In this document: piece after piece, positions 30,758 through 42,071 of the stretch
Position numbering within the stretch: position 1 is the first letter of the stretch
Layout: the number at the start of each line of letters is the position of its first letter
Assembly (NCBI GenBank): GCA_030180135.1
Contig: CM058233.1
Location: forward strand, 105,627,994-105,691,993
Direction: 5' to 3'
From: Orychophragmus violaceus
Lineage: Eukaryota > Streptophyta > Magnoliopsida > Brassicales > Brassicaceae
Length of the DNA stretch: 64,000 bases
The notes under the pieces: generated by a model
What the model was told of the DNA's origin: nothing
The model's input: only the letters and a program-made list of their open reading frames with translations
Databases searched by the model: none
Position numbers and translations under genes: made by a program

Positions 30758-31779
30758 GATGCGTATTGGACAAACTAAATCTAAATATAGGTTTTTGTTC
30801 TTGCATACAAAGTAAGGAAAAAAATTTAACCATACATTTTGAAGCTATATTTAGAAATATAGTGGATTAGAAATATTATTGAATAGAACTAATAATTGTT
30901 TGGTTGTACATTTAGGTTATGAACAAGTCATTTTGTCATTTTTAGTTATTTATCCACATTAAATAGGAAAATTTGTTTTTAGAAGGATATGCTACTAGAT
31001 CTTATATTTTTGTTTACATTTTTGGCTTCTTCGTATCTATCCCTAAACTTCCTTCACCATATATATTGGAGAGACAACAAAAAAAAAAAGATCAAGTTTT
31101 CACATAGAAGTTGCTTTCTCGCTCCTTTCCTCAAAAGGTAATTCGATTTTCATATCCATTTCACTCGAGTTTGGTCTCTCTAATATATACCCGAATTTCT
31201 AATGATCATCTTTCTTTCTCTCTTTACAAATATTTTAGACGCATTCCCAAGATCAAGTTACAAAACCGTTGCCCAAATTTTAGCAGAAAGAGAGGTATAG
31301 AAACAAAACATGTAACCTTTTATATTTGGTATTTCTTAACCACAATGAGAACATTTACAAACAATATCCATTTTAGCAATATATACTTAATCTTCAGGAC
31401 ATGGTTTGCGTTACTCTTGCAACCATTGTGTCATTCTATTCTGAAGATCCATGGTTTTATGTTGTGTGCATAAGTTGTTTCAAGAAAACAACACCTTATG
31501 TCAATCCCATAACAAATGAAGTTGAACATGACAAACATTCTTGCGAGCATTGCAAGAGACATGTAACTACTACAAGCTTTAGATATTTCTCCTTTTTTGT
31601 CATTGTTTCAAATTCATCTTGTCATCTGTTAATATTTTTTTTGTTTATGTTCTTCTTTTTTTTAAGTACATGGTGAAGTTCTGAGGAACTGATCAAACTG
31701 AAACATCATCTTTCCTCATGTTTGATAGAGAAGTGTTTAACTTGCTTAAAATATCCGCCAACGAACTACGTCAGCAACA
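30758..31779 (+). repeat. Left arm of a 1.02-kb inverted repeat
   Basis: Starts GATGCGTATTGGACAAACTA and ends CGAACTACGTCAGCAACA. Its reverse complement follows at 31828-32850 after a 48-bp spacer. The arms agree over their whole length with scattered substitutions and small indels. Confidence 0.92.
31401..31676 (+). pseudogene. RPA1-like C-terminal zinc-finger fragment (left arm)
   Basis: The frame reads EDPWFYVVCISCFKK...NPITNEVEHDKHSCEHCKR. The WFY..C..C...C..C pattern matches the C-terminal ssDNA-binding zinc ribbon of replication protein A large subunit and of the many RPA-like proteins of Brassicaceae, some carried by Helitrons. It is preceded by an AG acceptor (CTTCAG at about 31395). 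After the zinc ribbon the frame runs into T-rich non-coding sequence. Other RPA domains are absent. Confidence 0.55.
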
Positions 31780-31827
31780 TATTAAAGTATTTTTTTTTTA
31801 CTCACGAATACAAAAAATGCTTGAATC

Positions 31828-32850
31828 TGTTGCTGACGTAGGTCGTTGGCGGATATTTTAAGCAAGTTAAACACTTCTCTATCAAACATGAAGAAAGATG
31901 ATGTTTCAGTTTGATCAGCTCCTCTGAACTTGACCATGTACCTAAAAAAAGAACATAAAAAAATATATTAACAAATGGCAAGATGAATTTGAAATAATGA
32001 CAAAAAAAAATAGAAATACCTAAAGCTTGTATTAGTTACATGTCTCTTGCAATGCTCGCAAGAATGCTTGTCATGTTCAACTTCATTTGTTATGGGATTG
32101 ACATAAGGTTTTGCTTTCTTAAAACAGCTTATGCACACAACATAAAACCATGGATCTTCAGAATAGAATGACACAATGGTTGCAAGAGTAACGCAAACCA
32201 TGTCCTGAAGATAAGTATATATTGTTTAAATGGATATTGTTTGTAAATGTTATCATTGTGGTTAAGAAATACCAAATATAAAAGGTTACATGTCTTGTTT
32301 CTACATCTCTCTTTCTGCTAAAATTTGGGCAACGGTTTTGTAACTTGATCTTGGGAATGCTTCTAAAGTCATCTGTAAAGAGAAAAAGAAAGATGATCAT
32401 TAGAAATTCGGGTATATATTAGAGAGAGCAAACTCGAGTGAAATGAATATGAAAATCGAATTACGTTTTGAGGAAAGGAGAGAGAAAGCAACTTCTATGT
32501 GAAAACTTGATCCTTTATTTGTTGTCTCTCCAATATATATGGTGAAGGAAGTTTAGGGATAGATACGAAGAAGCTAAAAATGTAAACAAAAATATAAGAT
32601 CTAGTATCATATCCTTCTAAAGACAAATTTTCCTATTTAATGTGGATAAATAACTAAAAATGACAAAATGACTTGTTCATAACCTAAATGTACAGCCAAA
32701 CAATTATTAGTTCTATTCAATAATATTTCTAATCCTGTATATTTCTAAATATAGCTTCAAAATGTATGGTCAACTTTTTTCCTTAATTCTTGGGGTAAGA
32801 ACTTTGTATGCAAGAACAAAAACCTATATTTAGATTTAGTTTGTCGCATC
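31828..32850 (-). repeat. Right arm of the 1.02-kb inverted repeat
   Basis: This is the reverse complement of 30758-31779, beginning TGTTGCTGACGTAGGTCGTT and ending AGTTTGTCGCATC. With the 48-bp spacer (31780-31827) it would let a transcript fold into a dsRNA stem of about 1 kb. Confidence 0.92.
31968..32201 (-). pseudogene. RPA1-like C-terminal zinc-finger fragment (right arm)
   Basis: This is the mirror copy of 31401-31676: DPWFYVVCISCFKKAKPYVN then HSCEHCKRHVTNTS. The two copies differ at a few codons (for example KTTPYVN against KAKPYVN), which gives an internal measure of arm divergence. Confidence 0.55.
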
Positions 32851-32962
32851 CTAAATATAGGACATTATGCTTTACAAATCTAATTATTTCCAATACAAAA
32901 GTTCAGTAAACTAAAAATTAATTAAATATTTAATTTAAAATTATAAATATGTAGATATAATG
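32851..32962 (+). repeat. Direct repeat flanking the inverted repeat (right)
   Basis: Near-identical copy of 30629-30736, same orientation, starting immediately at the outer end of the right arm. Confidence 0.8.
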
Positions 32963-34259
32963 AAAAAAATATTTCTAAATTTTGAATATAATATTTTACA
33001 CTGACAAATTATTTGTTTCTCAAAAAATTGCATAAAAATTCTAAATTTTTTAATATTTTATATGTTTTTTAAATATTGTTTTCAGTGTCCAACTTATAGT
33101 ACTTTAATTTATAATTACCTATATTTAATATTCCATTACACATTTAAAAACTATTTAATTATAAATTAGTAATTTGTCACAAATTCCAGATATTATGCAC
33201 CATCATTTATTAAATTGTAATAGAAGTATTATTTATTAATTCCAAATGGTATAGTTACATCCCATTTAATTTAGTAACTCTACACACAAAACATAATTAT
33301 AAAATATACATCTATAATAAATATCTAAAAATATAAATTTTCAATACATTAAGTTTTACTTCTTTACATTTTCCGATTCATCTTACAATAATTTATTTTT
33401 TTATGTACAACTTATAAATGTTGTATATATTAAAATAATTAAATAAAAATACAGAAAATTCTCAGGTATAAATCATGATCACAAGATTAGTAAGCAGGAC
33501 CCCGATGATTTGGATGTAACACGTTAAATAAATTATTCGTTTTAAAAATAAGTAATAAGCCATTGACTTTTTAAGGGATGAATAAAAATGATAAAAATAA
33601 AACATTTCATCAAAAAACCGTTTGCAAATTTTCTACAGAACACTGATAATTCAACCCGATCGAACAAGATCCAAACAACCAAAACGTAGATATCTATTTC
33701 AATCCGTCTTAGAATTCTATCTCAAACGACCAGAATATTAGTTGATAAGCACGATGCACTGAATCAGACCATTATATAAAGTCTTAAATTCCATACAAGA
33801 AATTCAAATCGAGATCAATCCGAGATTCTGAACCCTATAAGATCGCAATATATCGAGAAATAAAAAAAATTACAGAGAGAAAACTTTCAAAATTGTATGA
33901 TGAAGAAGAAGAAGGTCGAAACGATCGACGAGTGATTCAACATACTCAAAATCAGAGATAAAAATTTGTCTTCAAGAAAGATATTGAAGCAAATGATTTT
34001 TTTTTTGTTAGAAAAGGAATTAGTTCAAACTAATTATGGCTGCTTTTTTTTGTCAAACAACTGTCATTTTTTTGTTAGCTCAATCTAAAGAAATCATATT
34101 TTGTTTTTTTTATTTATCTTCTGACACGATAAATTTATTCAATATGTTATTATCTGCTTCTATTATTTTTTGTTTATTTTATCTTACATTAAACACGATA
34201 AATTTTCCTTTCTTTCTCTATCCGCTCCGACCTCTCACTAGAAATGTCAAGAACTCGTG
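32963..34259. other. AT-rich intergenic, nothing recognised
   Basis: No supported coding region. A purine-rich stretch at about 33890-33925 looks like UTR but has no attached gene. Confidence 0.45.
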
Positions 34260-34969
34260 ATTTCCGTTTCCGACCATCGGCCGGCGTGTTTGCCATGACC
34301 GATGGTCGGGTTACTTTTGGTCGTTTTTGTTTATAGTCGTTGTTAATATTCCCGGCGGTGTGTCGGTTTTGGTCTCCCGGTTCTTTACCGGTTTTGGTCT
34401 TCCGGGATGTTTCCAGATTCGATCATCTCCTTTGCTCTTCTTGTTAGTCCTCATTGTTTTTCTTTGGTTTCGTTTGAGTTTTTCTTAGATCTGGTGGATT
34501 TAATTATCCGTAAGCTCTAGGCCTTGTTCGTGTTCGCCGCGAAGCCAAGGTACAATAGGCGGATCAATCTTCGATTCCGACCGGCGCGAATCTCCACGGG
34601 TCTCTGAGTTGCTTCGGCGATGCTTAAAGCTGGACTTTCTCTCTTTGCGGTGTCGTCTAACACATCTATCAGCGGGAAGATGGTCGGCAAAGGAAGCGTA
34701 GCTGCACAGTTCATCCTCCAGTGACGGCGATTCGGCGAGAATCTCTCGTCCCAGAGCTGCATGACGATACGACGGTGGTGGTGATGCGTGTCCCTTCTCA
34801 TCACCACGTGGCGTGTTCTCCCTCCCCTCGAGCTGACTGGATCGGCGACTCGACCCATTGTTGGCCCTTTTCTGTTTTTATAACTGTGTATGTATTAGGC
34901 TTTCTTTGTAATTCCAATCCTTTGAGTTTTATCTTAATAATATATGAGTTGACAAAAAAAAAACTAGAA
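34260..34969 (+). mobile_element. Poly(A)-ended non-coding retroposon, candidate
   Basis: A GC-richer block with repeated GGTTTTGGTC(T/C)(C/T)CCGG phrases ends TAATAATATATGAGTTGAC followed by an A run at about 34959-34967. No domain is visible in any frame. It resembles the 3606-4680 block in composition and end structure. Confidence 0.4.
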
Positions 34970-35234
34970 AGACAACATTAAAAAAAATTGTTTTTGAATT
35001 AATATTGTTTATTGATCTATAAACTGCAAAATCTCAAAGGAAGAAAGACAACATTTTGATATCGTTATAGAAAACTCTATAACGTCGAGACAAGAGTATA
35101 TTAAACAAAAGAATAAACTTAGATGTCTCTACACTTTTTCTCTCTTTATCTTAGTACAACAACAAAGCAAGAGACACAAAGAAACTAAAAATTAGCAACA
35201 GAACGCAAATCCTAAAACGCAGAATCCGATTTTC

Positions 35235-37131
35235 TCAAACTTGATTGGTTTGTTGTTGCTGTACCTTAACCGCTTTAAACGCTGGATGAAGCAAACCGAG
35301 CTCATCTTTCATCTCCAGTGGATTGCTAGTTTCGTTTCGCACTCGCTTAACTTTGCGACTAGCCAAAGATTTGTGAGTAAAACCATAGATTTGTAGAATC
35401 TGGTTATCTCCAAAGTTAAATGCTCTGTCCATCTGTTTTAGACACCGTTCCACAGGATAATCGCCGAATTTCCCGCAAGGTTTGCAACCGACAAAGTGAG
35501 TAACCAATGGCCATCTGTGATCGCCGAAACCCGGGTGGTAGTTTTCGATCATCTCTTCGTATTTATCCACAAGAATTCCCCAATAACCATGGAGATAGTA
35601 TCCGCTTTCTAGGTATACCTGTTATAAACCAAAATATGCAACTTAACATTGTGATTATGTGATCAAAGATATGCTATAAACGGAAAGATACAGTCTTTAT
35701 GCGATTAAGAGACGTTTTAATCCGACAAAATGCAACTTACATCGTGGTTTGTGTAATAAATATCTAATTTTTATATGATGAAGAGATGTTATAAACCGAC
35801 AAGATGCAAGCCATACACTGATTTTGTGACTTAAACTTCAATCTTTATATGATGAAGAGATGCTATAAACAGAAATATGCAACTCACATTGTGATTTGTG
35901 AATAATAATCCAATCTTTATGTGATCAAGACATGTTATAAACCCAGAGAAGATGCAACTCACATTGTGATTAGCAATCCAAAAAATGATCTCTATGCAAC
36001 CATGAAACGTTATAGACTTATAATTATCGGTTTAACGACTAAACCACAACGAAATCTCAATCTAAAGTTTCAAATTTCGATACCAAAATGGAAACAAATC
36101 AAAATTTGAGTTATACTTACCTTATTTCCCCAAGCCTCTCTTTGAGTAGCCAACAAGTAAACCATAGCAGACTGATCATCCGCTTCGAAAACCGGTCTAC
36201 CCTTAAGCTCTCTCGTCAAAACCTTACCAGCTTCTTCACGAATCTTCCCTTTAGGACCCATAGGAGCCCAAGTATCAAGCAAATCAAGTGCCCACTGATT
36301 ATTCCTAAGCAAGAAACTCCCAGTATTCAAACCAATCCAATTCTTCTCATCATAAACCATCTCATTCCAACCATGCATCACCAGATTCACCTCTTTATAC
36401 CTCTCCCATGGAAGCTCAAACGCCATATCCGTAAACATAGCATCACTATCCATCCACCAAAGAAACTCAATCTCAGGATGTGACAATAACAACTTCCTTA
36501 TCAACGGTAATTTCGCCCAAAACCCAGCCATTTCAGCATCCAGAAGCGCCATATTGTAAAAAATCTCGATTCCGTGTAATCTACAGTAATCGATCTTGTT
36601 CTTGATTGATTTCAAGAGGTAATGATCACCTACTGGATTCTCACATGGTTTAGGAGCTGAACCGGTTACTAAAAGCACATGTGGTTTGTTTGGACCTATG
36701 AAGTTTGGGAAACTAGGGTTCTTAGCTAACCAATCTGATCTTTGTGAATCCCAATCCGATATTTTGGGTCCGAGCGTATAAGGCTTATTCGGGTCGGGTT
36801 TTGATTCTTCTCCTTCGTCAACGAAGATCTTGTTGATATCGAAAGTCTCGTAGTTGTTGCTTCCTCCACCTCCGGCGGCGGTTGACTCGCCGGTTGAGGA
36901 ATCTCCGGTTTGGATTTCTTCGAGAACACGGTGAGGTTCAGCTCGTTTACGGATGTGGAAATGTTGACGGATCTCGTCGAGATCTTGCTCCGGTGTACCG
37001 AATTTACCGGCGCCGATTGTGCCACGTAAGACGACTACTGTAAGAACGAGACAGAGAATCGTTACCTTTAAGTGTCGTAATGCTCTTTGGATTTTCCGGC
37101 ACCGGTAAGCACCTAAACACCTGTCAATCAT
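35235..37131 (-). CDS. XXT2: Xyloglucan 6-xylosyltransferase, GT34 family (XXT2-like)
   Basis: Two exons, 36121-37131 and 35235-35618, split after AWGNK by a 502-bp GT-AG intron and in frame, giving 464 aa. It is a type II Golgi protein: short cytoplasmic N-terminus (MIDRCLGAYRCRKIQRALRH), signal anchor at residues 23-41, low-complexity stem to about 110, then the GT34 domain. The metal/UDP-binding DXD motif is DSD at 228-230 within FLWWMDSDAMF. Further conserved blocks are HGWNEMVYDEKNWIGLNTGS and HFVGCKPCGKFGDYPVERCL. The enzyme adds xylose from UDP-xylose to the beta-1,4-glucan backbone of xyloglucan. Length and sequence agree closely with A. thaliana XXT2 (At4g02500) from memory, so assignment to this subgroup is firm; orthology versus a relocated copy is open. 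No disabling change seen. Confidence 0.93.
35620..36060. repeat. Degenerate tandem repeat inside the XXT intron
   Basis: A unit of about 90-100 bp with the phrases ATGCAACTCACATTGTGATT, AATCTTTATATGATGAAGAG and ATGTTATAAACCGACAAGA occurs about four times with divergence. It makes up most of the intron. Confidence 0.7.
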
Positions 37132-37512
37132 CTTTCTCCGATCTTTCGTCTTCCTCCTTGAGATTTCGATCTGAGTGTTTTTCTTTAAGAGAAGATCTGA
37201 GTTTTCATTAATGAAGATATTCGAATTTGATTCTCACTCACTGTAATTGTTTTTTGAGCTTTAGGACAAGAGTTCAGATTTGTCTAATTGTTTTTTTTTT
37301 TTTTTTTCACTCGTTTGTCGGTGGTAGTAGTGCTGTGTTTGTAGTGGTTTTAACACGTGGCGAAATATTAGAGCGTGTGATCTGTGATGAATGAACTTGA
37401 CCGTTGATTTAGCTTGGATCTAAAAGGCGTTGAAAAGTCAACGCGTTTAGTTTATGGTGGAGAACTCATATTTTTTTTTTTTGAACTGAAAATTACTTCA
37501 TTAATCTAACTC
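37132..37512 (-). promoter_or_regulatory. Upstream region of the XXT2-like gene with a G-box
   Basis: Between the XXT start and a LINE remnant. ACACGTGGC (37353-37361) is a G-box/ABRE-type core, a known bZIP and bHLH target. A T run lies at about 37290-37307. TATA position not fixed. Functional relevance is inferred only. Confidence 0.35.
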
Positions 37513-38786
37513 TTAACACATAACAACTCTACCAACAGAGTCTAGAGAGAGGGCCATCTTTGCCAAATCATCCGCCACCCCATTGTCTTTGCGATTAACG
37601 AAAGAAAAACATAGAAATTCAAAGGAAAGTGATATCGCCTCAATGTCGTGAAGCAAACCATAAAGCTCCGTTGAAATCTCTTTCTTGGAGAGTGCTCGGA
37701 TCAGGTTAAGGGAGTCCGAAAACACCGTCACCTTGCTAGCTAGAGTCTCGGCCATGAGAGCTGATCTCACCCGCCTTTTCTTCACCATGCCCCTCTGCAC
37801 TGGTTCGTCATCCATGTCTCCAATACACCATCCTAATCCGGCTTCTTCAGTCGTCTTGTTCCACGCCGCATCGGTATGAACCACCCTGGTAGCCATTCGT
37901 CTTTCATCTCTACTTTGTAACTGATTTACCCGTACCTTCTCGCTTTGTCTTTCCTCCTCCTCGTCATCTGCTTGTGCATTGTTCCACTCTCTTGCATCTA
38001 CAGACGCTTTCGTACACACCTCTGTCTCAGTGAGCTTTCTTCCTTCAAAGAGTAGTTTATTCCTGCTTGTCCAGATGTTCCAGCACAGCCATGTAAACAG
38101 GGTATTTCCATGAACGCCGGTCGGAGGAAGTGTTTGAATGTTCCTACTCTGGTTTAAACTCTCCCCGAGACTGCTCCAACAGCGTGTGTTTATCTCTTCT
38201 TTGAACGGTGCTTGCCTCCAGACTTCTTTTGCAAACTCACAGTGGAATAACATATGTTCCGTTGTCTCTTTATCACTGCACCTCGGACATAGTCATGTCT
38301 CTGTTATCCTTCTCTTCATTAGGTTCTCGCCCACCGGAATTGCTCCCTGCTTTGCTTTCCAGAGAAACAGTTGCAGCTTCGGAGATGTTTTCTTACCCCA
38401 GATGAGTTTTAGCCATTCAAAATCATTTACTTCTCTGCGATCCTCTTCTCCTGTGTTCTTCTGTTTTCTGGCTTGAAGGTAGCCAGATTTGGTCGTGTAT
38501 TGTCCATTTTTCTCAAAGAGCCAGACCCTTTTGTCCTTCCCACCAAGCGTACTGGGTTGAATTCTCAGAATGTCCTCTACCCGCTCAGGCAGTAGAGTTC
38601 GTATGATGTCCGCGTTCCAGTCTGATGTTCCTGCAACAAATAGTTCAGATACACTCCAGTTCCACGATTCTTCAGTTGCAGGACCATAAATCACCTCTGG
38701 TTTCTCTATTGAGATCCATGGGTCCTCCCATATCTTGGCTGTTCTTCCGTCGGTGGAGAACTCATCTATAAATCGAAAACAAGTTG
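37513..38786 (-). pseudogene. LINE ORF2 3' part: zf-RVT and RNase H, one internal stop
   Basis: On the minus strand the frame runs from about 38786 (FIDEFSTDGRTAKIWEDPWI) through a zf-RVT zinc region (CPRCSDKETTEHMLFHC) to an RNase H domain with VVHTDAAWNK, AETLA, FSDSLNLIRAL and NGVADDLAK. A TGA at 38295-38293 interrupts an otherwise continuous frame. In the RNase H part the usual spacing between the first Asp block and the Glu block is shortened. The reverse transcriptase and endonuclease are missing, as in 5'-truncated LINE copies. It lies 382 bp upstream of the XXT start codon. Confidence 0.82.
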
Positions 38787-38790
38787 AAAA

Positions 38791-39690
38791 GAAAAAGGAA
38801 TATAAACAGGAAAAATATTTGATGTTAAAAAAAAAACAGGAAAAATATTTCAACATGTTGTATACGGCTAATTGCTACCATGTTCGCGCTATGCCGCAGA
38901 TTTATTCAAAATATTTTTCTTAAAATTTTTTTTTTGTAGTTAGAAATACTCTGGTCTATAATGAATACCAACCAAATATATGTATTGAGGAGTGAGAGAT
39001 TAATCTATTTTCCTTTCATTGATTTTTGCTGGAGCAAACCAGTCTTTACGCGCTTCCTCCAATTTTTGTCCTCCAATTTTAGCTGCTTATGGTGCTCTTC
39101 TTTGTACTTAAACCCAATTACAATCACATACATTGCAGGAAATATCCATTGCTTCACTCAAATTTCTATTGATTCAAATCCTTTTATGTACCGAAATCAT
39201 TCAATCTAATAAAGAATACAGTCAAATTCATCAAACAAATCTAAGAAGTGTCATCACATACACTTAAGTTCTGAAGTTTTTAAGTACATGAGAAAGTGAT
39301 CAAGTTCTGCTTTCAACACATGTGATAGAGCTTTTGGCTATTTTATCTTGAATACTTTATTCAAGTACATTCTCTTGTTTTTGACATTGTGATTCAAGCA
39401 CATTCTCTCCTAACGGGAACCGATATGAGCAACATGTCTTTAGATAAACTTATCAATCACGTTATATATATGTATCAATCACGTTATATACTGAGTTTCA
39501 TTGTACAAGCACATTCTCTCCTTTTTAACATTATTATAAAATTTTAATTGTATTCTCTCAATCAATGTATCAATCACGTTTCACAATTATTTGAAGACAA
39601 AATGAGATAATACAAAAAGAGAGTTTGATGTAACTAGACATGTTATCACGGGTTTTAGTTATAGGGTCTGGGCGCCAAATTTTTTAGCTC
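38791..39690. other. Intergenic, nothing recognised
   Basis: AT-rich. The phrases AAGCACATTCTCTCCT and TATCAATCACGTTATATA recur two or three times at about 39400-39590, suggesting a small degenerate local repeat. Confidence 0.45.
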
Positions 39691-39693
39691 TAA

Positions 39694-39967
39694 GAGCATG
39701 TCCATCGGCGATACTGCCGACAGTTTCTTAAAAAAAAATTTTTAATATTTTTTTTTTTTTTTTTTCAGATACCAAAAAAAAAAAAAAAAAAAAATTAAAA
39801 AAAAAAAACAACTAATGGCGTTACGCCACGTGTCAGCTACAGGGTAAGAATCGATCCTTAATTAAGCACTTTTGCATACGGTATCTACACTATTTCTGTG
39901 GGTCCCATAAATATTTAATTATTTATTTTTTAAGAACCCCAGCTAAGGATTCTCGCTGGGCATGCTC
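39694..39967. mobile_element. Harbinger-type MITE
   Basis: Ends GAGCATGTCC and GGGCATGCTC (inverted), flanked by TAA on both sides (39691-39693, 39968-39970), the 3-bp TWA target duplication of PIF/Harbinger elements. It is 274 bp with long A and T runs in the middle. Confidence 0.7.
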
Positions 39968-40169
39968 TAACGGTGTAATTTGTGACAAGACTAAAAAAAG
40001 CTGGACTAATTATAACCCTTAAGATTAACAGAGTTAAGTTAACCATATATCATACAATTATTTATATAAAATTTTAAAAGCAAGTTTAGTTATATTTTTT
40101 TCAAAATGCAAAATATTTTATTTTTCATGAAAATGCAATATCAAATTTTCATATAAAAAAACGTAAAAT

Positions 40170-40860
40170 CTCGATTTTTCGCCAAAAACATAAAATCTTG
40201 ATTTATCGTCAAAACCGCAAAATCAAGTTTTTCCGTCAAAACCACAAAATTAGATTTCCTGCCCAAACCACAAAATCAAGTTTTCCCGCCAAAACCGCAA
40301 AATTAGATTTCCCGCTAAAACCGAAAAATCAAGTTTCCCCGCCAAAGTCGCAAAATCGAGATTTCCCCCAAAACCGCAAAATCAAGTTTCCCCGCCAAAA
40401 CCGCAAAATTGAGTTTCCTCGCCAAAACCGTAAAATTGAGTTTTCCCGCCAAAACCGTAAAATCAAGTTTTCCAGCCAAAACCGTAAAATCAAGTTTTCC
40501 CGCCAAAATCGCAAAATCAAGTTTTCCTGCCAAAACCGCAAAATCGAGATTTCCCACCAAAAACCGCAAAATCAAGTTTTCCCGCTAAAACTGTAAAATC
40601 AAATTTTCCCGCCAAAACCGCAAACTCAGATTTTCCGCCAAAACTGCAAAATCAAATTTTTTCGCCAAAACCGTAAAATCAAGTTTTCTTGCCAAAACCG
40701 CAAACTCAGATTTTTCCGCCAAAACTGCAAAATCAAATTTTTTCGCCAAAACCGCAAAATCTTGATTTTTCGCAAAACCGTATAATCATGATTTTCCGCA
40801 AAAGCACAACGCAAATCGAATTTTTCTGTCAAAACTGTAAAATCATGATAATATTATTAA
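40170..40860. repeat. 27-bp minisatellite, about 25 copies
   Basis: The unit AAAACCGCAAAATCAAGTTTTCCCGCC, broken here as AAAACCGCAAAATCAAG plus TTTTCCCGCC, repeats head to tail with point changes. Because 27 is a multiple of three, it is open in several frames on both strands (for example repeated PRQNRKIEF). This explains the long open frames there; I do not think they encode a protein. Confidence 0.92.
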
Positions 40861-41041
40861 AAATAAAAATAAATAATAGATGAGAAAGAATATTAATATA
40901 CAAAACTCATTTATTTAAATTGAATATTAACTAATCTAACTTATTTGTTTTGGGAAAAAAACTTAACAGAGCTAATTTAACCCTTAGAGCTAACCCTGAT
41001 TTTGAAAAAAATACAGAACTGAAATAGGACTAGGACTATAA

Positions 41042-41270
41042 GAGCATATACAATGGTGTTACCCCATCATGAGGTTCTTAAAAAAAAATTATTAATTTTT
41101 TTTTGTACAGATGAAAAAAAAAGGATCAATCCCGGCTCGACACGTCACGTGAACAGTGAAGAGCCGGGTTCTTAAAGTTTCTTAGTTAAGAAACTTTGGG
41201 GAGAGGATTTCTTAAATTTGTCTAGAAAACCACGCTAAGAAACCCTTAATAACCCCCATTGGACGTGGTC
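41042..41270. mobile_element. Harbinger-type MITE, second copy of the same general type
   Basis: Ends GAGCATATACAATGG and CCATTGGACGTGGTC, flanked by TAA on both sides (41039-41041, 41271-41273). About 229 bp, non-coding, related in end sequence to the element at 39694. Confidence 0.65.
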
Positions 41271-41273
41271 TAA

Positions 41274-42071
41274 TACAACTGAGCTTATATTTAACAGGCT
41301 CAAACCCTGAATTTAATACTCTCAATCTCCTTCAGTCAATGCTTTTCTGGTTCTTCTTTTTTGAGTTTCCTCTATCCCTTTCACATAAGAAAATTGCAAA
41401 AAGTTCATTAGCAAATAAGACAAACCTTGTAGGGGTACAAGAATTAAAAACCCAAAGCAAAATGATTCATGAGACTTACCAAACTGTTGTTTCTTGAGGG
41501 AGATTCCTGCTGTACAATGAAACTCAAAGAAAAAAGACTGTTATGCAACAGTTTGTTAAGTACATGTTCACTCCTCGCGGTAACAGAATCATGAGACTGT
41601 AAAATTAATATCCAAAGATTCAGAAATTGTAAAAGGAAACACTTGACTCTTAAGTCTAAAATTACACATATCAAGGGCTAAAAACATTGTTTTAAAAGCT
41701 CATATGTTACTTGGTTGTCTTCTTATAGTGTCTATAAGCCCCCCAAGTTACTGTTTTTTTGTCCGCCAATGCCTGCATTTATACATAATAAAAATGTTGA
41801 CTTCTGCTGCTTGAATCACAGTGTCAAAGAGGGAAAGGAGAGGAGAGAAAGAGAACCTCAACTTTTGTTTAACATTTTTATTATTATTTCATAAGCAAAT
41901 ACATACACGGAACTAATCGTACACTAGAGGACAAATTTTGAATAAGGACAAAACTAAAGGCACGGCACTACACCACATAGCTTAACCTATAAGTTAGGTT
42001 ACTAAGGTCAGATACTAGCTCTTATAAGACATGAATACAACAACAGAACATGAACAGAGTCATTGTGTTCT
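41274..42071. other. Intergenic region downstream of RDR copy A
   Basis: No supported gene. The part next to 42071 is presumably the 3' UTR of the RDR gene on the minus strand. Confidence 0.45.

Noticed and set aside
30758..32850. Idea that the hairpin and the RDR genes form one silencing module
   Set aside because: They are about 9 kb apart with XXT2 and transposon debris between them; nothing in the sequence shows joint regulation, so closeness alone is not evidence.
36088..36483. 131-codon plus-strand frame
   Set aside because: Antisense shadow of XXT2-like exon 1.
40198..40596. 132-codon open frame on the plus strand rich in QNRKIEF repeats
   Set aside because: It is produced by a 27-bp tandem repeat whose length is a multiple of three; both strands are open in the same way and no domain is present.
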